64,000 nt of DNA from NCBI RefSeq assembly GCF_003417465.1, contig NZ_QVMV01000027.1, forward strand, positions 62,001 through 126,000. Direction: 5' to 3'. Origin of the DNA: Wenzhouxiangella sp. 15190. GTDB lineage: Bacteria > Pseudomonadota > Gammaproteobacteria > Xanthomonadales > Wenzhouxiangellaceae. Each line of letters starts with the position of its first letter. Positions within the stretch are counted from its first letter, which is position 1. Below, in pieces: positions 17,909 through 26,779 of this stretch. A program made the position numbers and the translations under genes. The notes under the pieces are model-generated. The model did not search any database. It was not told the DNA's origin and was given only the letters and a program-made list of their open reading frames with translations.

Positions 17909-19168
17909 TCAGCGGGAAGGATCGTAGGGCAACAAATCGATTTCCGGCGTGCGCCCTGCGATGCGGTCAGCCAGGGCACAAGCACTGCCGCAGGCCATGG
18001 TCCAGCCCATCGGGCCGTGCCCGGCATTGAGGTACAGGCCCTCGATGCGCGTGGCCCCCAGCAGCGGGCGACCATCGGGGGTGACCGGGCGCAACCCGGC
18101 CCATAACCGACCCGCGGCCGGCGTGAAGTGATCGGCCAGCGCCGGCAGCAAGTTGCGCGCATTGTCCAGCAGGACGTCCATTCTCGCCGGCGGAATGGCG
18201 CGGTGATGACCGGCGAAATCAGCCAGCCCGGCGATTCTCAGGCCGCGCTCGCCCAGGCGCAGCGTCACGAAACGACGCGCGGTATCGAGCAGGGGCAGCG
18301 CCGGCAAGGACTCGGCATCTTCCAGTTCGAAGGTCGCCGAGTAGCCGCGCACGGGCTGGATGGGTACCCGGATGCCGAGCGGGCGGAGCAATTCCGTCGT
18401 TTCCGGGCCGGCGGCGATCACACAGGCGTCCGCCGGAATCGTCTCGTGATCGGTTTCGACCGCCGTCAATTGTTGCTTGTCACAGACGATCCGGCGAATG
18501 GATTCGCCAAGCCGCATTTGCGCGCCCTGCCGCTCGGCCTCTTCGGCGACACCTTGCGCGAAGAACGCCGCGTCACCCGACTCGTGTGTTGGGTAAAACA
18601 GCCCGCCCGCCAGCTGATCGGCCACGGGTGCCAGTGCCGGTTCGCGCGCGACGACGGCTTCGGCATCGAGCGGCTCGACCTCGCCCAGGCCGGCAATCAG
18701 TTCACGGCGCATCGCCAGGGCCCGATCGAAGGCCGGACGGGAGAAGTAGAGCTGCATGGACCCGGCCGTGGTTTGCGCGTAGTCGATGGCATAGCGTTCC
18801 CGCCAGTCGCGCAACCGATCCAGCGAGTACAGGCCCAGGCGGATGTTGGCGCGCGCGTTGGCCACGAAGCGCGCGCGGCGCGACTGCGCCAGAAAACGAA
18901 TACCCCAGCGGCCGAGCCCCGGCAGCCGCTGCGGTGGTAGCTGCCACGGCGCATCGGCCCGCCCCATGTATTTCAGCAGGCTGCCCGCCAGGCCGGGGCC
19001 ATTCCACGGCTCGGAATGCAGCGGCGTGATACCGCCGCCGTTGGCGTGGCTGCTCGCCTCGGCCACCCGTTCGCGCTGATCGATCAGCGTCACCTCGAAT
19101 CCGCGCTCGACCAGCGCCAGCGCCGTGCAGGCCCCGACCACGCCGGCACCGATGACCGTTACCCGCAT
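17909..19168 (-). CDS. dadA: D-amino-acid dehydrogenase-like FAD oxidoreductase
   Basis: 419-residue DAO-family flavoprotein. The dinucleotide motif GAGVVGACTA is at 7-16, the second FAD element ANGGGITPLHSEPW follows, and the C-terminal GLRPVTPDGRPLLG plus NAGHGPMGWTM are typical of the DadA small-subunit family, which oxidises D-amino acids to 2-oxo acids and passes electrons to the quinone pool. Size and motifs fit DadA (about 430 residues). Its start overlaps the end of the GlcD-like gene by 10 bases, so both are co-transcribed. Confidence 0.85.
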   Translation of the reverse strand: MRVTVIGAGVVGACTALALVERGFEVTLIDQRERVAEASSHANGGGITPLHSEPWNGPGLAGSLLKYMGRADAPWQLPPQRLPGLGRWGIRFLAQSRRARFVANARANIRLGLYSLDRLRDWRERYAIDYAQTTAGSMQLYFSRPAFDRALAMRRELIAGLGEVEPLDAEAVVAREPALAPVADQLAGGLFYPTHESGDAAFFAQGVAEEAERQGAQMRLGESIRRIVCDKQQLTAVETDHETIPADACVIAAGPETTELLRPLGIRVPIQPVRGYSATFELEDAESLPALPLLDTARRFVTLRLGERGLRIAGLADFAGHHRAIPPARMDVLLDNARNLLPALADHFTPAAGRLWAGLRPVTPDGRPLLGATRIEGLYLNAGHGPMGWTMACGSACALADRIAGRTPEIDLLPYDPSR

Positions 19169-20613
19169 GACGAGTTGCCGTGGCCGCCTTTGGTGAGGAT
19201 CTTGCCGGGATTGAGCAACCCCTCGGGGTCGAAGGCGGATTTGAGCCGCCGCATCAAGCCGAGCCGCACGGTGTCTCCGCGCAAGGCCAGTTCTTCGGCA
19301 CGCAGCTGGCCGATACCGTGCTCGGCGGCAATCGAACCACGGTGGCGCATCACGGCATCGAACACGATGCGGTTGCAGTCGGCTTCCAGGGCCCTGAACA
19401 CCTCGGGATCCATGCCTTCGGGCTGGCTGAGATTGAAGTGCAGGTTGCCGTCGCCGACGTGTCCGAACACGCAGGCTCGGATGCCGGGAACGCGCTCGGC
19501 CAGGGCGCTACAAGTCTCGTCGACAAACTCGGGGATGGCGGCCACCGGCACCGAGATGTCGTGCTTGAGGCTGACCCCGCCGATCTTCTGCGCCGGCGAA
19601 ACGGACTCGCGCAGACGCCACAGGCTGTCTGCCTGGATGTCGTTGCCGGCGACCACGGTGTCGGCCGCAACGCCTTCGTCGGCGGCGCGTTCGAGTGAAC
19701 GGGCACAGGCGTCGCGCAACCAATCACCGGCGACGGCCGTGTCGGCCTGCAGTAGCAGGTACCAGGGATGCTCACGCACAAGCGGGTCGTGCGCGTCGGG
19801 CAGGTAGTCGAGCACGAAGTCCATCGCCAGGCGCGGCATCAGTTCCAGCGCCGAGATGGTTTCGCCAAGGTGTCGCCGCAACAGGCGCAACAGGGTCAAT
19901 GTGGATGGTAGATCGGCAACACCCATCAGCGCGGTCATGCTCTGCCTTGGGGCGGAAACCAGGTTGAGCGAGGCGGCGGTGATGATGCCCAGGGTCCCCT
20001 CCGAGCCGATGAAAAGCTGGTTGAGATCATAGCCGCTGTTGTCCTTTCTCAAACCCTTGAGCCCGTCGAGTATCCGGCCGTCGGCGAGCACGACCTCGAG
20101 GCCCAGAACCTGCTGGCGCATGTTGCCGTAGCGAATGGTGAGGTGACCGCCGGCATTGGTGGCGATATTGCCGCCAATGGTCGCCGTGCCCTCCGAGGCG
20201 AGGCTCATGGGGAAAAGCAGTCCGGCCGCGGCGGCGGCCTCCTGGACCCGGGCGAGCGGACAGCCGGCCTCGGCGATCAGGCTGGCGCCGTCGGCGTCGA
20301 CGCGGCGGATTTCGCGCATGCGTTCGAGGCTGATGACCACCTCTTCGTGCGGACTGCGCACGCACTGACCGCCCACCAACCCCGTATTGCCACCACGCGG
20401 CACGATGACCAGACCGGCTTCGTGACACAGCGTCAGCGCAGCCGACACCTGCTGGGTGGTTGCCGGACGCAGGTAGGCCAGCGGCAGGTCGCGATAGCGC
20501 CCACGGGGCTCACCCACCCGTTCGGCCAGGTCGGCCGGATCGCTGATGACGGCCTCGTCGCCCAGAAGACGACGCAAACGCCCGATTACCGCCGCCGAGT
20601 CCTGACCATTCAT
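19159..20613 (-). CDS. GlcD-like FAD-linked 2-hydroxyacid dehydrogenase
   Basis: 484-residue member of the vanillyl-alcohol-oxidase-type flavoproteins. FAD_binding_4 covers about 40-180 with [12 protein letters not shown] and [12 protein letters not shown]; the FAD-oxidase C domain follows with [12 protein letters not shown], whose His pair lies at the metal-assisted active site, and the end [11 protein letters not shown]. Relatives oxidise D-2-hydroxyglutarate, D-lactate or glycolate; substrate is not decided here. Start MNGQDSA was taken because the extra upstream residues run across the ferredoxin promoter region. First gene of a two-gene unit with the dadA-like gene. Confidence 0.88.
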   Translation of the reverse strand: MNGQDSAAVIGRLRRLLGDEAVISDPADLAERVGEPRGRYRDLPLAYLRPATTQQVSAALTLCHEAGLVIVPRGGNTGLVGGQCVRSPHEEVVISLERMREIRRVDADGASLIAEAGCPLARVQEAAAAAGLLFPMSLASEGTATIGGNIATNAGGHLTIRYGNMRQQVLGLEVVLADGRILDGLKGLRKDNSGYDLNQLFIGSEGTLGIITAASLNLVSAPRQSMTALMGVADLPSTLTLLRLLRRHLGETISALELMPRLAMDFVLDYLPDAHDPLVREHPWYLLLQADTAVAGDWLRDACARSLERAADEGVAADTVVAGNDIQADSLWRLRESVSPAQKIGGVSLKHDISVPVAAIPEFVDETCSALAERVPGIRACVFGHVGDGNLHFNLSQPEGMDPEVFRALEADCNRIVFDAVMRHRGSIAAEHGIGQLRAEELALRGDTVRLGLMRRLKSAFDPEGLLNPGKILTKGGHGNSSCG

Positions 20614-20637
20614 GTCGCTATTATCCCAGATCGACAA

Positions 20638-20660
20638 AACATGTATTTTGCATGCATGAT
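20638..20660 (+). promoter_or_regulatory. NsrR-like inverted repeat upstream of fdxA
   Basis: An 11-1-11 inverted repeat: left half AACATGTATTT (10 of 11 to the AAGATGyATTT half-site), right half matching about 7 of 11. It sits between the divergent GlcD-like gene and fdxA, about 40 bases before the ferredoxin start. The match is suggestive only. Confidence 0.4.
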
Positions 20661-20699
20661 ATGCTGCACGCCAACACCGGAACGATTGGAGGTGCAACC

Positions 20700-21023
20700 G
20701 TGACCTTCGTTGTCACCGAAAACTGCATCAAATGCAAGTACACCGACTGCGTGGAAGTCTGTCCCGTGGACTGTTTTCACGAGGGGCCGAACTTTCTTGT
20801 GATCGATCCGGAAGAATGCATCGACTGTACCCTGTGCGAACCCGAGTGTCCGGTCGATGCAATCTACCCCGAAGACGACGTTCCGGCCGATCAGCGGCAG
20901 TTTCTCGAGATCAACGCCGAGCTCTCGCGCGAGTGGCCGGTCATCACGGAGATGAAGCCCGCGCCGGACGACGCCGAAGAATGGGAGGATGTACCGGGCA
21001 AGCTGAAGCACCTCGAACGCTGA
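20700..21023 (+). CDS. fdxA: 7Fe ferredoxin (FdxA type, [3Fe-4S][4Fe-4S])
   Basis: 107 residues, the same size as Azotobacter vinelandii ferredoxin I and very close in sequence. Cysteines at 9, 12, 17, 21, 25, 40, 43, 46 and 50 reproduce the FdI set shifted by one, giving one [3Fe-4S] and one [4Fe-4S] cluster plus a free Cys near the cluster; the long C-terminal half ending GKLKHLER is also conserved. Start is GTG at 20700, supported by GGAGG eight bases upstream and by the conserved TFVVTENC start; an upstream ATG at 20652 would add a non-homologous leader and overlap the operator-like repeat. Cytoplasmic electron carrier. Confidence 0.95.
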   Translation: MTFVVTENCIKCKYTDCVEVCPVDCFHEGPNFLVIDPEECIDCTLCEPECPVDAIYPEDDVPADQRQFLEINAELSREWPVITEMKPAPDDAEEWEDVPGKLKHLER

Positions 21024-21097
21024 GGGGCCAGTACCGTGCGAACCCCCGACCGAATCGGTAGTCTGTAACACTCAGGCCCCGCAAGGAAACACCATAG

Positions 21098-22411
21098 ATG
21101 ATGCGAGCGATACTGGGCGCCGCAACGGTGCTGTGGCTGGCCGGATGTACCTGGACGGTCGACATGCGATCGAACGAGGAAGACGCTGAAGATGACGCGC
21201 CCGATTCCTTTTTCGTCGAGGCCGAGCTATTCCATCCCGAACGTCTCGCCCTGCCGGCTGATGCCGAAATGCTCGTCGCCGTCGATGCCGTCGGTCGCGA
21301 AGGCCGCACTACCCTGACGCGTTTCAGCACGCACCTGGAGGGCCATCAGGTTCCGATCCCACTCGGGTTTTCGGTCGAACCCGAAAGTGACTCTCCCGTG
21401 CTCTACGAATTGAGCGCGGCCATCCTTTCCGATGAGCGGCTGTTGCGACTGACCGGACCGACACTCGTCCTGCCGCGGGAAGGCACGGCGCGGATGGGAA
21501 GGATTCACCTGCACCATCCGATCGAGATGGGCTTCGGACAGGGCTGGCAGTGCGACTCGGCGACGCTGATGTTCGGCGCGGTCGGCGAGCGGATCTTTCT
21601 GGCGGTCGACCACCAGCTCCATCCCCTCGAACCGGTACCGGCCGCTTCCGGCGTGCGCTACGAGTCGCAGGACGACGATGAAATCGGTATTCACGAAAAG
21701 GGCGGCGAGGTCGTGTTCATTCGCGGCGAAGAAACCCTGTCCGACTGCCACCGTGTCACGGCCCTCGAGCCGCCGCTGTCCGGCGGAGGCAACGAGCCCG
21801 GCTGGCGGATCGAGCTCGACGAAGAGCGCATCGAACTGACCAGCGACTACGGCGAAACCTTTACGACGGCGAGCATGATCCAGACCGGTTCGAGCGCGAT
21901 GACGACACGCTTTCGGGGCATGGGCGAGCACGGCCCGATACTGGCGGCTTTCCGCCGCGCCGTCTGCCGCGACTCGGCGACCGGGATGCCGCACCCCTAT
22001 TCAGTCGAGGTGCAATTCGAGGGCGGCCGGCTGGACGGCTGCGGGGGGCGGCCGCGGGACTTGCTGGTTGACACGGACTGGCGCGTCACCCGACTCGGTG
22101 AACAAGCAGTTCCCGAAACAGGGGAAGACGAAGAGGAAATCGCAATGACGATCGAGTTCGACGCCGAGGGTCGTGTCAGCGGCCATGCGGCCTGCAATCA
22201 GTACACGGCGGGATATGAACTGAGTGGGGAGGGTCTTTCGATCGACACGGTGGCGGCGACCAGGATGGCCTGCGCCGAGCCGCGCATGTCCCTGGAGCAT
22301 CGTTTCCTGAACATGCTGGCCCAGGTGCAACGCTTCGATATCGGCCAGCAAGGCGAGCTCGTACTGATCGGCCCGGACGGGCAAATGACGGCAGTGCAAC
22401 GAGACCCGTAG
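21098..22411 (+). CDS. Lipoprotein with YbaY-like, lysozyme-inhibitor-like and META domains
   Basis: 437 residues, lipobox LAGC with C17 lipidated. Three parts can be seen: a YbaY/YscW-like domain (about 35-150, with rhythm LPADAEMLVAVDAVG and LVLPREGTARMG), a central domain with CDSATLMFGAVGERIFLAVD resembling the MliC/membrane-bound lysozyme inhibitor fold, and a C-terminal META/HslJ domain (about 325-430) with GHAACNQYTAGYE and TRMACAEPRMSLEHRF. Such fusions are envelope-stress or lysozyme-tolerance proteins; the role is inferred from the domains. AAGGA precedes the ATG. Confidence 0.75.
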   Translation: MMRAILGAATVLWLAGCTWTVDMRSNEEDAEDDAPDSFFVEAELFHPERLALPADAEMLVAVDAVGREGRTTLTRFSTHLEGHQVPIPLGFSVEPESDSPVLYELSAAILSDERLLRLTGPTLVLPREGTARMGRIHLHHPIEMGFGQGWQCDSATLMFGAVGERIFLAVDHQLHPLEPVPAASGVRYESQDDDEIGIHEKGGEVVFIRGEETLSDCHRVTALEPPLSGGGNEPGWRIELDEERIELTSDYGETFTTASMIQTGSSAMTTRFRGMGEHGPILAAFRRAVCRDSATGMPHPYSVEVQFEGGRLDGCGGRPRDLLVDTDWRVTRLGEQAVPETGEDEEEIAMTIEFDAEGRVSGHAACNQYTAGYELSGEGLSIDTVAATRMACAEPRMSLEHRFLNMLAQVQRFDIGQQGELVLIGPDGQMTAVQRDP

Positions 22412-22449
22412 TTCGCCCTGGCCGCCACTGCCCGGCCGGCTCTTCGCCT

Positions 22450-23037
22450 TCAGGCGCCCTTTCGGCCCAGCGATTCGAGCCGCTTCAGCCAGCGTTTGCG
22501 GCCGCGATCGTTCTTGCCCGCCACGCCGCCGACGAAGCAACGACGAACCGGCCTGATACCGCAGAAATGCAGGATGTTGCGCTTGAGGTTGCGGTAGCCA
22601 TGGGCGCCGAAAAACCAGCGATAGACCGGACCGGGCATGCCCATGGTGATCACCACGCGTGCCGACTTGCCCTTGAGATAGCGCTCGCCGATCCCTTCGC
22701 GTGCCTCCGCGGCAAACGCGAAGCCGGGACGCATTACCTGCTCCAGGAAGGCCTTGACCCGTGCCGGCAAGGTACCCAGCCAGAGCGGGAAGAAGAACAC
22801 CAGGTGGTCGGCGTCCCGGATCTTCGCCTGGGCCGGTTGCAACGACTCGGGGATCTCGCCGTCGGTCCACTCTTTCTCGCTGGAGAGCATGGGGTAATCG
22901 AGATCGGCCAGGCGCACTTCCTCGACGCGATGGCCTGCGGACTCGGCCCCCTTTCGGTAGGCATCGGCCAGGGCATGGCCGAAATGCCCGCCGGCCGGGT
23001 CGGGGTGACCCTGGATGATCAGGATGCGCCGGCTCAT
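22450..23037 (-). CDS. Flavodoxin-fold NAD(P)H:quinone oxidoreductase
   Basis: 195-residue NQO1/KefF/MdaB-family flavoprotein. It opens with ILIIQGHPDPAGGHFGHAL, the FMN phosphate region, has DHLVFFFPLWLGTLPARVKAFLEQV, the family signature, and G-rich GMPGPVYRWFFG at the substrate side. It should reduce quinones by two electrons using NAD(P)H. Its start overlaps the stop of the UbiM-like gene by 4 bases (ATGA-type), so the two are translationally coupled, linking it to ubiquinone or quinone protection. Confidence 0.85.
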   Translation of the reverse strand: MSRRILIIQGHPDPAGGHFGHALADAYRKGAESAGHRVEEVRLADLDYPMLSSEKEWTDGEIPESLQPAQAKIRDADHLVFFFPLWLGTLPARVKAFLEQVMRPGFAFAAEAREGIGERYLKGKSARVVITMGMPGPVYRWFFGAHGYRNLKRNILHFCGIRPVRRCFVGGVAGKNDRGRKRWLKRLESLGRKGA

Positions 23038-24248
23038 TGCCCGCTGCCCCGCACTAAAGCCAGCGGCCCTGGAAAACCGCCTTTTCCGGTCAGTTGACGA
23101 GCCACGGCCTGGCGGAAGGGGGCGACGCGGTTGGCAACCCGCAACGCCGACCGGCGCAGGATCCGGGCCGGCAGTCGATCGTCGGTGTAGAGACCAACGA
23201 CCGAAGCGGTCGCCAGGTACAGCGGCAGGCTGGCCAATCGGTGACGGCGTTGGTAGGCCTTCAATACCGCGAGTTGCGAAACCGGCTGCCCGCGGCCGGC
23301 CGCACGTTGCATCTCACCCGAGAGAATGTCGATTCCGGTCAGGCCGAGATTGAATCCGTGTGCGGTCACCGGGTGCATGCCCACGGCGGCGTCGCCAACG
23401 GCCGCCAGGCGCTCGGCCACCAGCCGGTCGGGCCACACGCCCACCAGCGGATAGAGGTGGCGCTGGCCTTCGAGGCGCATCGCACCGAGGCGATCCCGGT
23501 ACATGCCCGTTACTTCACGATTGAAGTCGGCCTCGTCGACTTGGGACAGCCTTCGCGCCTGTTCGTGGGGCAGCGTGATCACCGCCGATGCACGCCGGCC
23601 GTTGAGCGGCAGAAGGGCGAGGGTGCGGTCGTAGCCGAACCACTCCCAGGCAACGTGCTCGTGATCCTGTTCCAGCGCGACCCGCGCCAGCAGCATGCTA
23701 CGGCCGAAGTCGCGCATGCGCGCGCCGATGCCGGCCGCCCGCCGCAGACCCGAGAAACGCGAATCGGCGGCGATGACCAGGCCGGCCTCGACCGACCGTC
23801 CATCCGAAAGGCCCAGCCGCCGCCCCGCTGCCGAGAGCTCGGTGGTGTCCACGGTCACGCCCGTGTCGACTTCGACGCCTTTCTGGTCGGCGACCGCCTC
23901 CCAGGCGGCTCGGCGAATGTGGTGATTGGACACCAGGGTGCCGAGTCGCTCATGCCCGCCGTCGGCATGGGTGATGCGCATGGGACGGGCCGATTCGCCG
24001 TCGAAGACCGCCGCGTCGCGCAACTCGCTGAGCGATTCCGGATCCAGCCGTTGCCAGACTCCAATTCGCTCGAGTACCGCCTGCGAGGCGTGGGTCAGGG
24101 CGATTTCGCGTCCGTCCTCGGCCGGGCAGGCCAGTGATTCCTGCGGGCTGGCGTCAAACAGGCGGATATCCAGGCCCATTCCATCGAGGGCACGGGCAAG
24201 ACACAGGCCGGCGGGTCCGGCGCCGACAATCGCCACATCACACTTCAT
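23034..24248 (-). CDS. ubiM: UbiM-like FAD monooxygenase of ubiquinone synthesis
   Basis: 404-residue UbiH/UbiF/UbiM-family flavin hydroxylase. FAD motif GAGPAGLCLARAL is at 10-22; the PHBH-family DG motif is in VIAADSRFSGLR, and the third motif GDAAVGMHPVTAHGFNLGL is clear. The N-terminal DGREIALTHASQAVLERIGVW pattern is that of UbiM, a multi-position ring hydroxylase in Neisseria and others, rather than UbiH or UbiF; assignment within the family is moderately sure. It uses oxygen, so it complements the oxygen-free UbiTUV route. Start MKCDVAIVG. Operon with the quinone reductase; an Fnr-like box lies upstream at 24309. Confidence 0.8.
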   Translation of the reverse strand: MKCDVAIVGAGPAGLCLARALDGMGLDIRLFDASPQESLACPAEDGREIALTHASQAVLERIGVWQRLDPESLSELRDAAVFDGESARPMRITHADGGHERLGTLVSNHHIRRAAWEAVADQKGVEVDTGVTVDTTELSAAGRRLGLSDGRSVEAGLVIAADSRFSGLRRAAGIGARMRDFGRSMLLARVALEQDHEHVAWEWFGYDRTLALLPLNGRRASAVITLPHEQARRLSQVDEADFNREVTGMYRDRLGAMRLEGQRHLYPLVGVWPDRLVAERLAAVGDAAVGMHPVTAHGFNLGLTGIDILSGEMQRAAGRGQPVSQLAVLKAYQRRHRLASLPLYLATASVVGLYTDDRLPARILRRSALRVANRVAPFRQAVARQLTGKGGFPGPLALVRGSGQ

Positions 24249-24308
24249 TGTCGAGAGTCTCAGGGCTGGGTTGGCAAATGAGACTAGCACGCCGCAAGGG
24301 GCGTGAAA

Positions 24309-24322
24309 TTGACATCAATCAG
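24309..24322 (-). promoter_or_regulatory. Fnr-like box upstream of ubiM
   Basis: On the minus strand CTGAT-TGAT-GTCAA, 8 of 10 to the Fnr half-sites. A class II start would be at 24274, with a -10 candidate TAGTCT (minus strand, 24286-24281). It could instead act on the zinc-finger gene at 24422, where no -10 fits. Confidence 0.4.
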
Positions 24323-24421
24323 GCAAGCCGATGGGCCCTGAAAAGACGCACGAAGCACCACCAGGGAGCGCAAACGGGTACCATATCGCCTTTGAACCGT
24401 ATCGATTTCGGAGAGCACTCG

Positions 24422-24727
24422 ATGGTCGCCAAGCGCAAGGAAGGTGAACTCGAACCGGCCTGCCGGCAGGAAGAGTACGAGGTTGGCTGGGAAGATCTGC
24501 CGCTTTCGTGCCCGACCCCGGCAATGAAGGTCTGGAACGCCCACCCACGTGTCTACGTACCGGTCCACCGCTCCGGACGCGAGATGTGCGAGTACTGCGG
24601 CGCGGTCTTCGTGCTGCACGACCCCGAGCCCGATCAGCCCATGCCGATGTTCGACAACGTGGAAATCGAGGACGCTTTCCGGCACGCCCAGCAGCGCGTT
24701 CGCGACGAGCGCGGTCAATCCGACTAA
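24422..24727 (+). CDS. Zinc-finger (zf-CHCC, NDUFS6-like) small protein
   Basis: 101 residues with a zf-CHCC domain in the middle: C30, H41 and the pair C56/C59 (SCPTP, NAHPRVYVPV, EMCEYCGAVF) form the likely metal site. The fold is shared with the NDUFS6 accessory subunit of complex I. Bacterial versions are common in alpha-, beta- and gammaproteobacteria; their role is not settled. The N-terminal lysine-rich start at 24422 was chosen because the domain lies wholly downstream and upstream residues look unrelated. Single gene. Confidence 0.8.
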   Translation: MVAKRKEGELEPACRQEEYEVGWEDLPLSCPTPAMKVWNAHPRVYVPVHRSGREMCEYCGAVFVLHDPEPDQPMPMFDNVEIEDAFRHAQQRVRDERGQSD

Positions 24728-24737
24728 GAGATCACAC

Positions 24738-25080
24738 GCCAACGAGCACCGGCTAAAGCCGATGGCTTGCTGTTACTGCTCAAAGCCGGATCGATCGGCC
24801 ATACGGCCGACTGGTTGAAGCACCAAATCACAAGCACCAATTTTCAAACAATTCTCAATGAACGAAATTCCAATGACCCAAACCGCGAGGGGGGCAGATC
24901 ACGCCACTTGCCGCAATCTAGGGCCGGCTCGGCTCTTACCGACCTTGCAATTGGGTGCCTGCACCTGCCCATGCACACAAGCCTGGCACTTCGGCTCCAT
25001 GCCCGTTTCGGTCATTAAAAATTCGGTCCTTCGAGATTTGTTTGGCAATTGCTGATTGGGATTTGGAATTTTTTAAGCTC
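24738..25080. repeat. Long dispersed repeat element with imperfect inverted arms (copy A)
   Basis: Fills most of the 402-base gap between the zinc-finger gene and DUF488; I see no gene here. It opens with GCCAACGAGCACCGGCTAAA, then a left arm (24821-24884) and a right arm (25004-25066) that are imperfect inverted copies of each other, with about 120 bases between. The same head and the same arms occur in the copy at 63494. A short hairpin (TCCCC-TATC-GGGGA, 25114-25127) follows just before the convergent DUF488 stop and may end transcription. Confidence 0.75.
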
Positions 25081-25129
25081 GATCCATCGCCTAAAAGCGA
25101 GGGGGTTTTAGGATCCCCTATCGGGGACT

Positions 25130-25525
25130 TTAAAGCATCTCTTCCAGTATTTCGCGGAGTACGACTGCCTGGTTGTGCTCCGGATCCTTCGCACCGAACA
25201 GCAGCGTGACGGGACCTGACGCGGCCAGCTCGGCCAGCTCCTTGAGCTTGTCACGCTGGTCGTCTCCCTCGAGCTCCTTGCGGTATTTCTGCTTGAACGC
25301 GGCCCACAGTTTCGGGTCGTGGCCGAACCACTTTCTCAGTTCGGTCGAGGGCGCCAGCTCCTTGAACCAGTAGTCGAGACCGGCCTGGTCCTTCGAAATC
25401 CCACGCGGCCAGATGCGGTCGACGAGCACGCGCGTACCTTCGGTTTCGCCCGGTTCATCATAAATCCGACGCAAGCGGATCTCCGGATGGGTCACGGGAC
25501 ACCTCCTGTTGGCGTATTCACTCAT
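25130..25525 (-). CDS. DUF488 family protein (YeaO-like)
   Basis: 131-residue DUF488 protein. The family core RVLVDRIWPRGISKDQAGLDYWFKEL is obvious at about 32-60 (shown in part: VDRIWPRGISK), followed by WFGHDPKLWAAFKQKYRKEL and the closing LLFGAKDPEHNQAVVLREIL. The family is small, cytoplasmic and of unknown function; a role in stress or heavy-metal response is only suggested by context in other genomes. The start overlaps the threonine dehydratase stop by 4 bases, so the two are coupled. Confidence 0.85.
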   Translation of the reverse strand: MSEYANRRCPVTHPEIRLRRIYDEPGETEGTRVLVDRIWPRGISKDQAGLDYWFKELAPSTELRKWFGHDPKLWAAFKQKYRKELEGDDQRDKLKELAELAASGPVTLLFGAKDPEHNQAVVLREILEEML

Positions 25526-26751
25526 GCAGCCAGGACACGTGCGCTCAGGCCCTGTTCCCGCAAACGTTCAAGCAACTGCTGCTGATGTTGCGAATCGCGG
25601 GTTTCCAACTCGAGTGTAATTTCCGTCAAGCCGACCGGCACATGCGTTTCACCGCGGCGGTGGCGCACCTCGCGCACGTTCATGCCCAGTTCGGCCACCT
25701 GCGCGATCAGGCCAGAGAGGCTGCCCGGACGATCCGGGAGGGTCACGGCGATACTCAGCAGCCGGCCACTGGCGCTGAGACCGAAATCGATCGAGCGCCC
25801 GACCAGGGACATGTCGATATTGCCGCCTGAGATAACGCAGGCGACCCGTTCGTCGACACCCAGTTCGATGCGGCCGTCGAGCAGCGCGGCCAGGCCGACC
25901 ACGCCGGCGCCTTCGCCGATGGTGCGGGTCGTCTCCAGCAGGGTGACGATGGCCCGTGCGATGGCGTTGTCGTCGACGGTCACGATTTCATCGACGTACT
26001 CGCCGATCACCTGGCGGGTGAGCTTGCCCGGCGCCTTGACGCTGATGCCGTCGGCGATGGTGCGCGAGCCCGGCTGGACCGCTTCGAACTCGCCGTCGTC
26101 GAGAAAGTGCCGCCAGGGGGCAACGGCCTCAGCCTGTACACCGACGAGACGAATGTCCGGGCGCTGCAGCTTGAGCGCCAGGGCGATGCCCGACAGCAGG
26201 CCACCGCCGCCGAGGCACACGACCGCCGTCGTCATCTCCGGCATGGACTCGAGCATTTCCAGGCCGCAACTCGCCTGGCCGGCGATGATGTCCCAGTCGT
26301 CGTAGGGCGATATGAAGGCCAGTCCCTGCGCTTCGGCCAGTTCGTGTGCGCGCTCGGTGGCTTCTTCCAGCGTGGTGCCGATCTGCTCGATGCGCGCACC
26401 CAGCGAGCGGCAGGCCGCCACCTTGGTCATCGGCGCAGTCTCGGGCATGACCACGGTGGCCGGAATTTCGCGGCTGCGCGCGGCCCGCGCGACGGCCTGG
26501 GCATGGTTGCCCGCCGAAGCCGCCACCACGCCAGCGGGGCGTTGACCGCCTGTGTCGAGTCGGGCCAGCTTGTGGCTGGCGCCGCGAAACTTGAACGATC
26601 CGGTGAGCTGCAGGTTTTCGTGCTTGAGTCGCAACTCGGCGCCCAGGCGCGAGGACAGGGCTTCGCTGTGTTCCAGCGGTGTGTGTGTGACCTGGTCGCG
26701 AATGCGATCGCGCGCCGCGATCAGGTCTTCAAGGTCGAGTTCGACGGCCAT
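25522..26751 (-). CDS. ilvA: Threonine dehydratase with C-terminal ACT domain
   Basis: 409-residue fold-type II PLP enzyme that deaminates threonine to 2-oxobutanoate, first step of isoleucine synthesis or threonine breakdown. The PLP lysine is K54 in TGSFKFRGA; ASAGNHAQ holds the substrate, and VCLGGGGLLSG binds the phosphate. A single ACT domain (about 330-409) gives the 400-residue form found in many bacteria, shorter than the two-ACT-like E. coli IlvA (514). Feedback control by isoleucine or valine is possible through the ACT domain. Start MAVELDLEDL chosen; upstream Met at 26808 lies in an atypical extension. Confidence 0.9.
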   Translation of the reverse strand: MAVELDLEDLIAARDRIRDQVTHTPLEHSEALSSRLGAELRLKHENLQLTGSFKFRGASHKLARLDTGGQRPAGVVAASAGNHAQAVARAARSREIPATVVMPETAPMTKVAACRSLGARIEQIGTTLEEATERAHELAEAQGLAFISPYDDWDIIAGQASCGLEMLESMPEMTTAVVCLGGGGLLSGIALALKLQRPDIRLVGVQAEAVAPWRHFLDDGEFEAVQPGSRTIADGISVKAPGKLTRQVIGEYVDEIVTVDDNAIARAIVTLLETTRTIGEGAGVVGLAALLDGRIELGVDERVACVISGGNIDMSLVGRSIDFGLSASGRLLSIAVTLPDRPGSLSGLIAQVAELGMNVREVRHRRGETHVPVGLTEITLELETRDSQHQQQLLERLREQGLSARVLAA

Positions 26752-26779
26752 GGGCGGATTGCTGCGTAAGGAACTTCGC

